Position numbers and translations under genes: made by a program. A stretch of DNA of 64,000 nucleotides from Haemonchus contortus (taxonomy: Eukaryota > Nematoda > Chromadorea > Rhabditida > Trichostrongylidae), in contig LS997563.1 in assembly GCA_000469685.2 (NCBI GenBank), positions 34,192,468 through 34,256,467 of the forward strand. Direction: 5' to 3'. Below are positions 1-10,979 of this stretch, piece by piece (positions within the stretch are counted from its first letter, which is position 1; the number at the start of each line of letters is the position of its first letter). The notes under the pieces were generated by a model. That model was not told the origin of the DNA, searched no databases, and was given only the letters and a program-made list of their open reading frames with translations.

Positions 1-190
1 TTCCTGTGTCCCCTCGAACGCTCCCCACAACTCGCGTTTTCTCCTGCTCAGCTTCGAAGCAAGGTTGCTCATCATGCTGAGATCCCGAAACATCTCTGAG
101 TAAGTAACTTGGTTGCCCAAGGCTTCAATTACCGCTTCATTCTCGATCACGTGGCCTCGAAGAGATTTCGGCAGAAATGACAGGCGCCTG
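1..190 (-). mobile_element. RTE-type LINE fragment (reverse-transcriptase part, runs off left edge)
   Basis: The minus strand reads as a degraded piece of an RTE-clade reverse transcriptase, in the region after the YADD motif. A stretch reading about LSRRKRELWGAF aligns with the 'APELSRRKRAAWGAF' block typical of nematode RTE elements. There is no long open frame and the left part lies outside the window. The call rests on recall of the family's sequence pattern, not on a search. Confidence 0.5.
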
Positions 191-600
191 TCAGTTTTTT
201 CTCAGTCACTCGGATGAGAACTTTTGGCTTGGCTCATGAGCACGAAACCATTCGCACCCGTGATTTCGTGATTTCTAATCCTCGATTTACTCTCTTGTTC
301 ACCACCTGGGATCGCATCACATCGTCTCGTTACGGAGCGGTCAGAGATCCTTCAGCAATAGGGAAATCTCAAGGGACAAAACTTTTATACTCGAGATCCT
401 CTTCTATATATGTAGTGGTGCATCCGCCTCCTGGCTACTGTAGAGGAAAAAATCAGTCACGTGAAAGCTATGTACGGGTCTGAATCCCTGTGGGACTGAG
501 TGTTTTGGCCATAACTCACCCATCTTATGACATGTATGATCATAATCATAATCATGATCATCACCATCTTTCTTTCAAAAAAAGTACGTGGACTAAAGTT
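191..600. other. No gene seen
   Basis: No coding signal is convincing here. A short ATC/ATG-rich simple repeat lies near 536-570. The open frame at 214-483 has no supporting splice sites or recognisable product. Confidence 0.5.
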
Positions 601-3600
601 AATGATAGAGGAAAGGAGCGCTGCTGTAGAGCGAAGGCAGAAAAATAGGTGAAGGGCAGAGATTGAGCCAGTACAGGTTTAGACAGTTGACAAAACATAT
701 GGCTCAACAAAGGCGGACATCACGGGGAAAGAAATGGAATACGATCAGAGTATGGGTTGAAGTATCAGCAGCAGGAAGTAGAAAAGCGATAATGTCAATG
801 AGAAAAACGGAGAGGAACGGAGGGAGAAAAGCGTCATGATTTTGGTGAAAATTTGCAAAACGAAATGCTGTAGTAAAATCTTTGGTGACTTTAAACCCAG
901 CCGTTCAAAAATGTGTTTTTTTCAACAAAGTATTATAAAAAAGCAGAAGACATCGACGATACACTCACGCGCAATTGTAGTTGTGTATGTTTTCGGGATT
1001 TCCACCAGCTTTGATCAACCACTCCATCACAGCTTTCAAATTCAATCAGTAGATTCTGAAGGGAAATTTTGTATTCACTATGCACATCTTAGAATTTGAC
1101 GCGCGTGAACTGAATAACATTGTACATTAACACATCCTTGTATGACTGAAATAATGAAATAGCAAAGCAGATCACAAACATTGTATAATCACTTATTGAT
1201 CTTGAAAGACAGCTCGCGATGAAATGATTTCTCAGATTTTTGCTCAGAAGGATCTTTGCCTTCTAAGGATAACACATGGGGCATTGTCCGGCTTAACAGC
1301 GACCTCGATAAGAGTAATAAGGGCCTTCAGCAGACGTACACACCCAGAAGTGGACGTGTTATGACGGCCTGCACCATTCACAATGAAGCGTTAGGACATT
1401 GACAAATAGTATGCTTATGTGAGAGACATCCAGACGGTCACAGACGCATGATGTCGTACGACCCCTTTTTCCTACTACTTTCTTAGAGTCTTATACATTT
1501 CAAACTTCGGACTTTCGCGCTTTCTCCGTCATTTTCAAATTGTTCCGTACCATAACTTCCATTACTCTACCTAAGCCAGATACTTCAGAATTATCGGCAA
1601 CTGTGCTTTTGAGTGTGAGTGACGTATGGATGAAAGCGGGTGAAGTCACGTGGTTCACTACCATTAGTATTGTCCGGAAACGAGGTCTTGAACTTGTATG
1701 AGTTGTACCAGTTGAGATTTCCATGATTGGTCACTTGATTTGTTCTAGAATTTTGTGGAAGGACAAGAATGAACGTCGAATGTTCTAGGGTTGACCATTG
1801 CCGAGAGATTCTACTTTTTACCTTCGACATTCACTCCCTTTTCTACATTCACTTCTCAAGTATTTTTAGCATTAAGCCTTAGAAAGAGCGACAATGGTTT
1901 ATAGGTGATTCTGTCAGCTTCTATTCGGTGATGTTGAACATAGAGCCATTACTGAGGCCTTACGTGAAACTTTACTTCTTCTATGAACTGCTGACGTCGA
2001 TGTCCTTCTGAAAATGCCTTGATAACGAAGAGACCATGGTTTTTCAGCAACTGATTCAATTGTTGAGCTCAGAGCTTGGAAAGGAAACGTGCTCGTTGGT
2101 CAGGGTATGCTAAAGCTCTGGATAAGCTGTTTTAGATACAGAGTCTTCTTGACTACGGTATTGCTTCCCATTGGAGAAACGCACCTGTGTACATAAATCT
2201 CCCAAGGGTCCGAATTCCTACACTCGATGTATCGGATAACCTTGAAAAGTAAAACAGAAGTTTTCCAATTCGAATGCCCTCTGTCTTTATATTGAGTAGT
2301 CAAAGGGCTGCGAAATAAGGAAGTTCGTTTTCTGCTGATGGACGAGGTAAGAATACTCCAGCACTTTGACTTGAAACTTTCAAATTGCAGCATAAATTCA
2401 AGTTCATTCAATTCAATTCAATTCAGGCACTTCAAGGAAAAATTTGATCAATATCGTTTCGTTGACTAATACAGTTGCTTGTTTACGGCTCCCGAACCCT
2501 CTCGTTTCGGACATCTCATAACTGAAGCAATATCCCATTTTCACTTTTTTGCTTATGTTCTGTTAAATCCACATTACAGACCGGCGGTTAGCGAAGTGTT
2601 GGTCTGTTGCGGACTGTCCGTAAGATTTTAGAATCAGAAGAAACATGGGGTATCACCGGGGAGACGAAATTGTCAAGCAATACTTGAGTCAACTGTAATA
2701 ATCGTTCTTTGAACATAGTATCACAGCCGGTGCTCAAATTTCGGAGTTCGAATTATATTTCAAGGAAAAGTTCTTCAGGCACAGGTGCTCTGTGTTCTTC
2801 AGGTGCTTATGACAATTAATGAAGGGGATGCCCTTTTGTAAAGGATTGGTACCTGATGCTCCTTTCACGCAACACGGAATGAATATCGCTAGATGCTATA
2901 GCTAAGTATAGTTGAGTCGAGAAGTCAAAATAATGAGCAACCTAGTTCCGGAGCTAAGGTAAGCAAAAGGAAACGCGATGCGTGAGGAATATACCGATAG
3001 ATTATCTGAGACTGAGAATGTCCGAAGTTCTGAACTACGCCAAGAAATAGGCCTTAACTTACAACGAAAAGAAAAGACGTTCAAACGAATTCCAGGAATT
3101 ACTAGCTATTAGACTTGAAATACCACATAATGAAGATAGGGTGATACCATTTCGTTCGAACCACAACGATATGGTCCGGAAAATAGGACAGCTTCATGTT
3201 CACTGTGGAGTGAAGTTACTCTCAACAATCACCGGAAGGAGCGTGATGTTGTGATGACGGCAATATCATCTAGTGAAACAAAATAGGATTTTTCCTTCTA
3301 TAAATTGAGTGTGGGCGGTACTTAATAATATGGCACACATATACCCACAGCATTTCCCACAACGGCTCAAATGAGGTTGATCTGTTCTCGCTGAACTTTA
3401 TGTCTGGCTTGAAATTGAAAAACAAAGTAATGCATGATATCGCTCGAACCCTTCCAAGATTAGATCTGAATCAGAGCATCAGAACTGATGCGAAAGTTCA
3501 TCTCAGATTGTTTCATCAGTGGTTTTCTCCTTTTCCTACAGTAAAGGTCTTTATACTGCATGAACAGGACATGAGCAAGTCCAAAACGAAGCGAAAGTGT

Positions 3601-4288
3601 CGGAATGGGCGTCATGCAAGTCAAGAACATATTTGACAACCATAGTCGAGCGGTTTTTACAAGCTTCATTCGAAAAGGTCAAAAGGCATAATTCTTGGGA
3701 AATTACAAATTATGTATAACGAAAGACGATCGTTTGGATGCCACAAAAGTGTGAATGAAACTTGGTTTCGTAGCATTCTGAAAAAACAATTAAAATAAGG
3801 ATAAACATTTTAGTTGACACCAGTACATATCATAGACGTATGCATGTATAAATTGACTGCTAATTAATAGCTGTGACATCAGTAGAATTCAAATGTTGTT
3901 TTGCCCACACAATACTGTAATTACAAGCTTGTCGAGGTTTGATAGTTTGCTTTGCATGAGGAATAAATAATCAGGAGTTCTGTACAGACCTTCCTTTTTC
4001 TGTTTTACCCTGAAAATTATTTTCATGCGGAACAAAATATTATGTTTATCCAGACACCTGAGAAATATTTCATGTGGGACAAATTGTGATGTTTATCCAG
4101 ATACCTGAGAAACCTCATCTTTGATTTTTGAGCAGAGTCTTCGTGCGACTGCAATGATGGAAAAAAAAAAGAAATTCCCAGCACTTCTAGGTAATCAAAT
4201 GACAGAATTGAAAGCGTAAACAAGTATTTCTGAAATTCTACCGCTTTTTGGCCAACCATAGATCAGGCGATGCTTTAAACGAATTCGA
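600..4288. repeat. Copy 1 of a ~3.6-kb direct duplication
   Basis: This block is colinear, at a visibly diverged level, with 31390-34860 in the same orientation. Anchor pairs include 836-1095 with 31463-31760, 1840-2040 with 32250-32460, 3120-3700 with 33270-33960, and 3980-4285 with 34610-34860. Short indels are common and no frame is conserved between the copies, so it is probably non-coding: an old segmental duplication or two copies of an unrecognised long repeat. The CR1 LINE begins where the similarity to copy 2 stops. A TTCAA microsatellite lies at about 2404-2425. Confidence 0.7.
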
Positions 4289-4552
4289 CAAGTGCGGCGG
4301 CCAGTGCGGCGGCGTTTTCTTTGTTCTCGTTATATTCTCAATCCTTCTTGGATATACTTCAATTCCCTTTCGTTTCATCTTTCTCTGCGTGACTCATTTA
4401 CCCCATTATTGTTGTCTTAGATATTGCTGTTGTGATAACTTGATAAAGTACTATCTTTATCAGTTTCACTTTGCTTATTTATATCCGGGGTGGTCTCTTT
4501 GGTGTCGTTGTTGGTTTCGATCGATTGTGTTGCGCGGCCTGTTTAATTGATC

Positions 4553-5257
4553 ATGGCGCCAAAGGTAGACCGTGTTAGCAAGAGAAAGGAAACTATGAGT
4601 AAATCCAGTGAATCTGAGCAAGCTAAACAAGTGGAGTCTAGCCAAAGCCCAAGTGCGGATATGTCGGATGTGGATTACGGTAAGCTATCAGCTAGTCAGC
4701 TCATCAGAGTAGTTTTGGAGCACAACAAGGATCCTCTTATCGAGAGAATGCTGCTGGTGCTTGCCGAGAAAATTTCAAAGGATGTGGCTGAGTTTGTAGA
4801 AGCCGATAAGCGGTCAAAAAGTATTGTTATTAGTGGTGTTGAGGAGGCCCCCTCCGGGATGCGCCCATCTGATAGGCAGAAAGACTTGGAGGTTAAAGTC
4901 ACCAACATACTTGATGCGCTCAACGTGGAGTGTCGTCCCGTTGAACTGTACCGTTTGGGGAAGGAAGACCCCGCACGTCCCAGATTAGTTAAGGTCCTCC
5001 TCCCCTCACGTTCCTTTTGGAGGACGGCGCTTTCTAATGCAAAGCTGTTGAGGTCAGCTGGTTTTCCAAACATTTATGTCAGGAGAAGTATGACTCAAGA
5101 CGAGCGGAAGCGCGACTATGAGCTAAGACAGCAAGCTAAAGAACGTAATAAAGGTAAACCTACTCGTGAATGGGTGGTCTACAGGGGCGAGCTTAGATCT
5201 ATTTCTGAGCTTAGAGCTATAAATTCGGGAAACGCACAGCGAAGCATGGTCCTGTAA
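4553..5257 (+). CDS. CR1 LINE ORF1 protein
   Basis: This is a 234-residue protein, presumed to be the nucleic-acid-binding ORF1 product that packages element RNA. The start is the ATG at 4553; an upstream TTG would add only two residues. The N-terminal 60 residues are Ser/Lys/Glu-rich and disordered-looking. The middle, with IVISGVEEA followed by a region predicted to be beta-alpha, and then YRLGK and RPRLVKV, resembles the RRM-like fold of LINE ORF1 proteins. The C-terminus is basic (RRSMTQDERKRDYELRQQAKER). The degraded copy near 45567 begins with nearly the same residues, showing that this start belongs to the family. The reading frame is intact. Confidence 0.8.
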   Translation: MAPKVDRVSKRKETMSKSSESEQAKQVESSQSPSADMSDVDYGKLSASQLIRVVLEHNKDPLIERMLLVLAEKISKDVAEFVEADKRSKSIVISGVEEAPSGMRPSDRQKDLEVKVTNILDALNVECRPVELYRLGKEDPARPRLVKVLLPSRSFWRTALSNAKLLRSAGFPNIYVRRSMTQDERKRDYELRQQAKERNKGKPTREWVVYRGELRSISELRAINSGNAQRSMVL

Positions 5258-6884
5258 ACGGTAACGCCTTTAATTGTTTCCTCTTTAATGCACGTAGTTT
5301 AGTGAAAAAAATCCACCATTTACATTTATTTTTGAGTACTTTCAAGCCAGATGTTGTTGTAATTACCGAGACATGGCTAAAATCAAATGTAACTGATTCC
5401 GAATTGACTGCCAACCTTCCGTACAATGTCTACAGGCATGACCGCAAAGGTAGACGTGGGGGTGGGATATGCTGTCTAGTCAGCTCTTTTATAATTTGCA
5501 AAGAGGTAAATGTTCGTATAGAACTTATGCCTGATGTTATTTGCGTTGAGTTCCTTAACGGGCTATTTCCTAGTTCCTTAAGACTAGTTGCTGTCTACCG
5601 CCCACCAAATATTTCTCCTGGTGATGATGCCTCTTTCATTGAGTTCCTTTCGGATATATGTTCGTCCTCAAGTCATACCTTGCTGATTGGTGATTTTAAT
5701 CTTAGTATTGACTGGCCTTCTAAGATGCCACGGAATCATTCCTCCGGCCTGTATCTCCAGTTTTTTGACAACTACGGGTTCGTGCAATACGTGACTCACC
5801 CTACTCTCGGGTCCAACATTTTAGACCTAGTATTGTGCTCCGCACCACTCGTCACTGATGTGTCCATACTTCCCCCCTTCTCTAATGCCGATCATAATGT
5901 AGTGACATTCAAGGTTATCCAAACGATTCCTTCACATCTCCCTATACCTGTCCCGGATTTCGTCAATCTTGACTATAGGAAGTTGGATGCCTTCTTGCAC
6001 TGCATTGACTGGTGGGCGGTTTTCGACAACTATACTTCTATCAATGATGTTTACAAGCGATTCTGTTTGGTGATTTATTCTGCTCTCTCTTACTTCGTTG
6101 CATTCAAGCTTCCACCTCAGCCACATCCCACATACCCTCCACATATTGTAAACTTATTGGCCCAAAAGCAACGTCTTTTTCGTTCACGCTCAGATCCTGT
6201 GAATGACGAGTTATTCCAGAAAGTTAGTAAAGATCTTGATATTCATGTTAGGAAATTCATGGAGAATCGAGTAAAGCGGCTCTCAACTAAGTCTAACTTC
6301 AAAGGTCTTTTTCGCTTTATTAAGCACAGAGTTAGGCCTTCTTCAGGATTACCCGTGCTTTCCGATCCCTATGGTTCTTTCTTCATCTCTGATGTTGAGA
6401 AAGCCGAGGCTCTAGGAAACTACTTCTCTAGTGTTTTCTCACATGATGATTCTAACGACGGTTTCGAAATGAATAGTCAAATCCGAATCAATCACCGTCT
6501 GGAGCATATGTTCTTCCACCCTCAGGATGTTTACAAGGTGCTGGTGCACCTTAAGCCCTCTATGGCTGAGCCCTATGATGGCATCCCTCAGATTCTTTAT
6601 CGTAAATGTGCGAGCTCACTCTGTCAGCCTTTGACGCATATTTTCAACTTATCTATGCTTCTCGAAGAAGTTCCTGACATTTGGAAAGAATCAATAGTTA
6701 CAGCGATTCCTAAGAAATCCGACAGTAAATTTTTATCCGATTTCCGGCCCATCAGTATCACTCCCACAGCTTCCAAGGTCATGGAGAAACTTATTAGAAA
6801 TAGGATGCTTGGCTGGCTTCTGAAATTTAATGTCATTCCGGAGGAACAACACGGCTTCCTGAGCGGGGCCTCCACTGCATCTAA
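5215..6884 (+). pseudogene. CR1 LINE ORF2, 5' part: endonuclease and start of reverse transcriptase
   Basis: The frame is open from 5215 to the insertion. It encodes an APE-type endonuclease, with FNARSL near 5284, ITETWL near 5359, YRPPN, GDFN near 5690, ILDLVL, and a closing ADHN. The first reverse-transcriptase blocks follow (AIPKKSD, FRPIS, EEQHGF). The protein is cut at 6884 by the TA-flanked fold-back; beyond it the frame continues at 8454 in the same phase. No ATG occurs in this frame upstream of 5527, which lies beyond the first catalytic motifs, so translation must begin by frameshift, reinitiation or a non-AUG codon. The ORF1 stop (5255-5257) lies inside the open frame. As it stands the gene is broken. 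Confidence 0.8.
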
Positions 6885-7319
6885 TACAGTGTGTTTCAAA
6901 AGTATGTGCACACCCAACATTTTGTTTTTTTTGGATTACCATTGCTTTTTGTAACCTGTGACCTTCACCATTCAATTCCTTGTGTGCGATCACCTTCGAA
7001 CACTTATTCTGAGAGAACATCGTAGCTGCTAACATAATTTTTTATTAAAGAAAATTTTCTCCTTTGTTTCAAAAGTATGTGCACACTTAGCAAAAAACAA
7101 AAATATAACCGAGATCAGGAATCAATAGGGTCACCCAAATTTCTGTAGAGGTTATCGACTACGAGAAATCGTTTGAGAATGGTTTCGCTACGGTAGGTTC
7201 TTCAGTTTCCTTTAAAATGAAAAATTTCGAGTGTGCACATACTTTTGGAGTGGCAACTGGGCCGCTCTTTTTCATAGATTGCTTGATTCATTCAAGACCC
7301 TGGCAGCTATTGCTCACAA

Positions 7320-7788
7320 CCTATTCCTGGCCGTCCGCGTATTCTGACTGCTCAGGACAACAGAAGGATAGCCCGTCTTGTGGCGAACACTTCTTTGTCT
7401 GTGAGTCAGGTCCGAGCTCAGATGGGTTTATCAGCCTCGCGTACGACCGTTTGGCGCCCTATCCGCTCTGATGAGTATATCACACGAGAGACCATGAAGA
7501 AGGCTACTCGATTCAGTACTCGCCACAAGCTGACAAGGCTGGAGTTTGCTCGTAGGAACATGGCATCATCATGGGTTAAGGTACGGTTGTTCGAGAATTT
7601 TCAGGATTTTCCTATTTTTAGAACAAACAATGTGTTGTACCCATTTTGCTCTTGAGTGATCTTTTCTGATGAAAAGAAGCACCATATCGATGGGCCGGAT
7701 GGATTTTGTCTTTACTGAAGGTACCTTCGTCGAGAGCAACTCGTGTTTTCAAGAAGGAATTTCGGAAAAGGCCCTTTGATGGTCTGCG
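7320..7788 (+). pseudogene. Tc1-family transposase, N-terminal part with first catalytic motif
   Basis: The frame shows a GRPR motif (about 7327-7340), then a helix-turn-helix-like stretch (LSVSQVRAQMG), then RHKLTRLEFAR as in Tc1/Tc3 DNA-binding domains. After WVK at about 7578 an intron-like gap (GT...AG) leads to IFSDEKKHHIDGPDGF (from about 7660), which carries the first DDE aspartate. The frame then meets a stop where Trp is expected and ends at the palindrome switch point, 7788. The second and third catalytic residues are absent, so it is inactive. Confidence 0.75.
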
Positions 7789-8022
7789 CGAGCAAACTCC
7801 AGCCTTGTCAGCTTGTGGCGAGTACTGAATCGAGTAGCCTTCTTCATGGTCTCTCGTGTGATATACTCATCAGAGCGGATAGGGCGCCAAACGGTCGTAC
7901 GCGAGGCTGATAAACCCATCTGAGCTCGGACCTGACTCACAGACAAAGAAGTATTCGCCACAAGACGGGCTATCCTTCTGTTGTCCTGAGCAGTCAGAAT
8001 ACGCGGACGGCCAGGAATAGGT
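7789..8022 (-). pseudogene. Inverted second copy of the Tc1 transposase N-terminus
   Basis: This is the mirror-arm copy of the same HTH/GRPR-encoding segment. It breaks off after LEFAR, exactly where the palindrome arm ends (7789). Because only the 5' half is repeated, the structure looks like a transposon joined to an inverted copy of its own 5' end, not two separate elements. Confidence 0.75.
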
Positions 8023-8453
8023 TGTGAGCAATAGCTGCCAGGGTCTTAAATGAATCAAGCAATCTATGAAAAAGAGCGGCCCAGTTGCCGCTTCAAAAGT
8101 ATGTGCACACTCGAAATTTTTCATTTTAAAGGAAACTGAAGAACCTACCGTAGCGAAACCATTCTCAAACGATTTCTCGTAGTCGATAACCTCTACAGAA
8201 ATTTGGGTGACCCTATTGATTCCTGATCTCGGTTATATTTTTGTTTTTTGCTAAGTGTGCACATACTTTTGAAACAAAGGAGAAAATTTTCTTCAATAAA
8301 AAATTATGTTAGCAGCTACGATGTTCTCTCAGAATAAGTGTTCGAAGGTTATCGCACACAAGGAATTGAATGGGAAGGTCACAGGCTACAAAAAGCAATG
8401 GTAATCCAAAAAAAACAAAATGTTGGGTGTGCACATACTTTTGAAACACACTG

Positions 8454-9648
8454 TATGCTTGATTCAGTTTTCGACTGGACCACAGCCCTTAACAGTGGTG
8501 AAGCTGTTGATGTGATCTTCATAGATCTGTCTAAAGCTTTCGATAAAGTCTGTCATTCGAAGCTCCTCATGAAGCTGGATAGCCTTGGAATCTGTGGGCA
8601 GTTGTACGGTTGGTTCAAGTCTTACTTTAGTTGCAGGTACATGACTGTAAGAGTGGGTCGATCCTTTTCAAAACGGCATGTCTGTCGCAGTGGTGTACCG
8701 CAAGGGAGTGTGCTATCACCCTTGCTATTTCTTATCTATACCATTGATCTCCCAGCTTACATTAAGGCCTCGAGTTTCGTTAAAACCCAAATTTATGCTG
8801 ACGACATCAAGCTATATGCGTCTTATAGTTCTTTGAATACCAATGAAGTTCAACTCGCTCTCAAGCACTCTGTTGAAAGGCTGACAGAATGGGCAGCTTT
8901 GTGGAGCCTCCCTGTTAATCTGAATAAATGCTTCGTTCTGCATCTCGGGGGTGGCCTCCCTTGGAGGTGCTCTATCAACGGAACTGAGTTCGCATGTGTT
9001 CCCTCTGTGAAGGACTTGGGCATACTACTCAGCTCAGATCTTAAGTTCTCTGCTCATATAGATAGGGTCGTTAACAAGGCGTTTGCTGCTTTATTTTTAA
9101 TTTTGCGGAATGTACTGTGCAATGATCATAGAATCCTAGTGCGACTCTACAAGGCCTATGTTCTTCCACACCTAGAGTATTGTTCTCAGGTGTGGAGCCC
9201 ATGGCAAAAGAAGGATATATGCAAACTGGAAAAAGTTCAACAAACTTTCACTAGGATATTACTTCTTCGATCCTTTCCCAAAACCGAGTATAAGTCTATT
9301 CCTCGCTATGAGGAGCGCTTGAAAATGTTTGGCTTGACGAGTCTTAGACAAAGGCGTGTAGTAAGTGATCTCGTCTTTTGTTTCCGCATCATCCGAAAGG
9401 AAGTTAAGCTTAGAGCCAGCAAGTACTGGACCTTTCGTCCGAATAGTGCCAGGTCTAATGGGTTCATTCTCCAAAGTAGGAGAATACGCAGGTTTCGTTA
9501 TACGCAGACATTCAATTCGTTTTTCTTCCGTACGACGAGATGGCTTGAGAAGCTTCCTCGTGAGGTACTGCAATCGCCAAATGGTGAGTCCTTTAGAAGA
9601 AAATTGAGGAAAATCGATTTGATAGAGTTACTTGGCTTGGATAATTGA
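8454..9648 (+). pseudogene. CR1 LINE ORF2, 3' part: reverse transcriptase core and C-terminal domain
   Basis: This continues the reverse transcriptase after the insertion. It has IDLSKAFDK (block A), SGVPQGSVLSPLLF (block B), and YADDIKL (catalytic YADD, near 8792). Thumb and CR1-type C-terminal blocks follow, including LPHLEYCSQVWSP, and it ends near FRRKLRKIDLIELLG. It is open to the stop at 9646-9648. The phase matches that of 6884, since the inserted segment plus one TA is 1569 bp, a multiple of three. Together the two parts span about 925 codons from 5302, the usual length for CR1 ORF2. Confidence 0.83.
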
Positions 9649-10041
9649 GCTCATTTCATCGTGTATTTGCAGGCTTTCTACAGGCTCTCTATTTTCCATT
9701 TCGTGCTTCCAGTCTCGTCAGCTTGTTGTGGTGTGAACTAACGTGTAGTATAAGGATAACGGATACTGCAGCGGACGGTGTTTGTTGGCTTTTCCTGTGC
9801 ATGGCATTGATGAGTTGCTCCTCGGTTTGATTGAGCTAACAATGTTCGTCTACATTGTTCTGTGTTCTTTCTAACTGGTTCTAACTGTCGCTTTGCATAT
9901 GGTGCTGTCTCTTGTTTTGTTGTTATTAGTTTTACCTTTTTGTTTGTTTGTTTGTTTTTCTCATTTCTCAGTTGCTGGGTTGTTATGGTCTAGCTTTTAC
10001 CTTAAGCCCCGTTTTTCCTTTTAGGGTGCACTCTGTGAGTG

Positions 10042-10072
10042 TATAAATAAATAAATAAATAAATAAATAAAT
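10042..10072 (+). repeat. (AAAT)n tail of the CR1 LINE
   Basis: About seven AAAT units follow the LINE 3' UTR. They mark its 3' end, as expected for a short-repeat CR1 tail. Confidence 0.85.
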
Positions 10073-10775
10073 GTCCCAAGTTAGTTGAAAAGAGGACTTA
10101 CGGGTATCCCTCCTCCCGCTAGTGAGCAAGCTAGATGAATATTGAATTTTCGGCTTTATCCAACTTTTCGGTCCTAATTTCACGAAAAATGAAGATCAGG
10201 TTCCTATGTACTCCAGCTGCTACCTGCGGATATGAAAGCATTGTGAATAATTCATTTCAATAGAAATTCTCCTATTATTTCAAAATCCACGTATGGCATT
10301 ATGTTCATGGCGAGCCTAAGAAGTTTTTTAATTTGACTTTAAATTGATGCCTTTTATGATGAAATTTCATCAAATTCTACAGAAATCAGTGATTTTACGG
10401 GTAAATTAAGTATATTCCACTCTTATACAGGGATTATATGCGAAACTACGTAGCGTTCAGGAGCTCGATACAGTTCATTAGTTCAAATTTCCTAGTAATT
10501 TTCAAATCAATCTAATAAATGAGGTGATTCCCTGATGCCCCAGGGTTTGTTGAATGTCTAAGGATAAGTGTAATTGGGAATAAGAACAAAGTGAGCAGTA
10601 TTTCGTAAGTGTAGTAGGGTGGGTAGAGGGAAAGGGGACCTCTGCGCGGTGCTGCTGAGAAATGTAAGAAAGAGTCCCCCCTGAAATGCTATCATAATCG
10701 CGGCTGATTGAAGTTAGGAGTAATGAGTTACTCATCTCACGTAGCAAAAGAGTTGTTTTGCTCAGCCCGTTACCT
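10073..10775. other. AT-rich stretch without a recognised gene
   Basis: No domain, repeat family or splice-supported exon is seen. The ORFs are short and appear random. Confidence 0.5.
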
Positions 10776-10783
10776 CCTAGCTA

Positions 10784-10971
10784 CACAGAAAAGAAAATTC
10801 AGTCCGACACTCGGCCCTTACAGTAACCCTCTGGATTGCCCACATCCCAACCCCCTGTCCTTGCCGCAGGCCCTTTTCGACGCGTCGTATATGTGACGGG
10901 TGAAAATTTGCGTTTTAACACGTGTCGGATTACTGTAAGAGCCGAGTGCCGGACTGAATTTTCGTTTCTGT
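10784..10971. mobile_element. 188-bp hAT-like fold-back MITE
   Basis: Inverted ends of about 45 bp (left starts ACAGAAAAGAAAATTCAG, right mirrors ACAGAAACGAAAATTCAG) surround a 90-bp centre. The element is flanked by the perfect 8-bp direct repeat CCTAGCTA at 10776-10783 and 10972-10979. An 8-bp duplication with CAG-like ends is the signature of hAT elements. It has no coding capacity. Confidence 0.85.
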
Positions 10972-10979
10972 CCTAGCTA

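Larger units (their letters stand above)
6887..8453. mobile_element. 1567-bp Tc1-derived fold-back (palindromic) transposon
   Basis: Two nearly identical arms, 6887-7552 and 7789-8453, are inverted around a 236-bp centre. The ends are CAGTGTGTTTCAAAAGTATG and its complement, flanked by TA on both sides (6885-6886 and 8454-8455), the Tc1/mariner hallmark. Each arm carries two further terminal-repeat-like motifs, at 7066-7086 and, inverted, 7231-7247. The arms hold the N-terminal half of a Tc1-like transposase. High arm identity and the exact phase match of the flanking ORF2 pieces point to a recent insertion. It cannot encode a full transposase, so mobility would need help from elsewhere in the genome. 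Confidence 0.93.
4289..10072 (+). mobile_element. CR1-type non-LTR retrotransposon, near full length, split by a fold-back insertion
   Basis: The order is 5' UTR (4289-4552), ORF1 (4553-5257), ORF2 with endonuclease and reverse transcriptase (5215-6884 and 8454-9648), 3' UTR, and an (AAAT)n tail at 10042-10072. The 5' end starts with a doubled AGTGCGGCGGC motif. A degraded second copy (about 45148-48775) starts with a similar sequence and ends with a similar GCACTCTGTG...GTGTAT tail, which supports both boundaries. Without the 1567-bp insertion and its duplicated TA, the element would be about 4.2 kb. No target-site duplication is obvious, as is common for CR1. It sits at the right edge of the duplicated block 600-4288. 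Confidence 0.88.

Noticed and set aside
4023..4259. 78-codon minus-strand ORF
   Set aside because: It lies in the duplicated block; the corresponding part of copy 2 (34650-34850) does not keep the frame.
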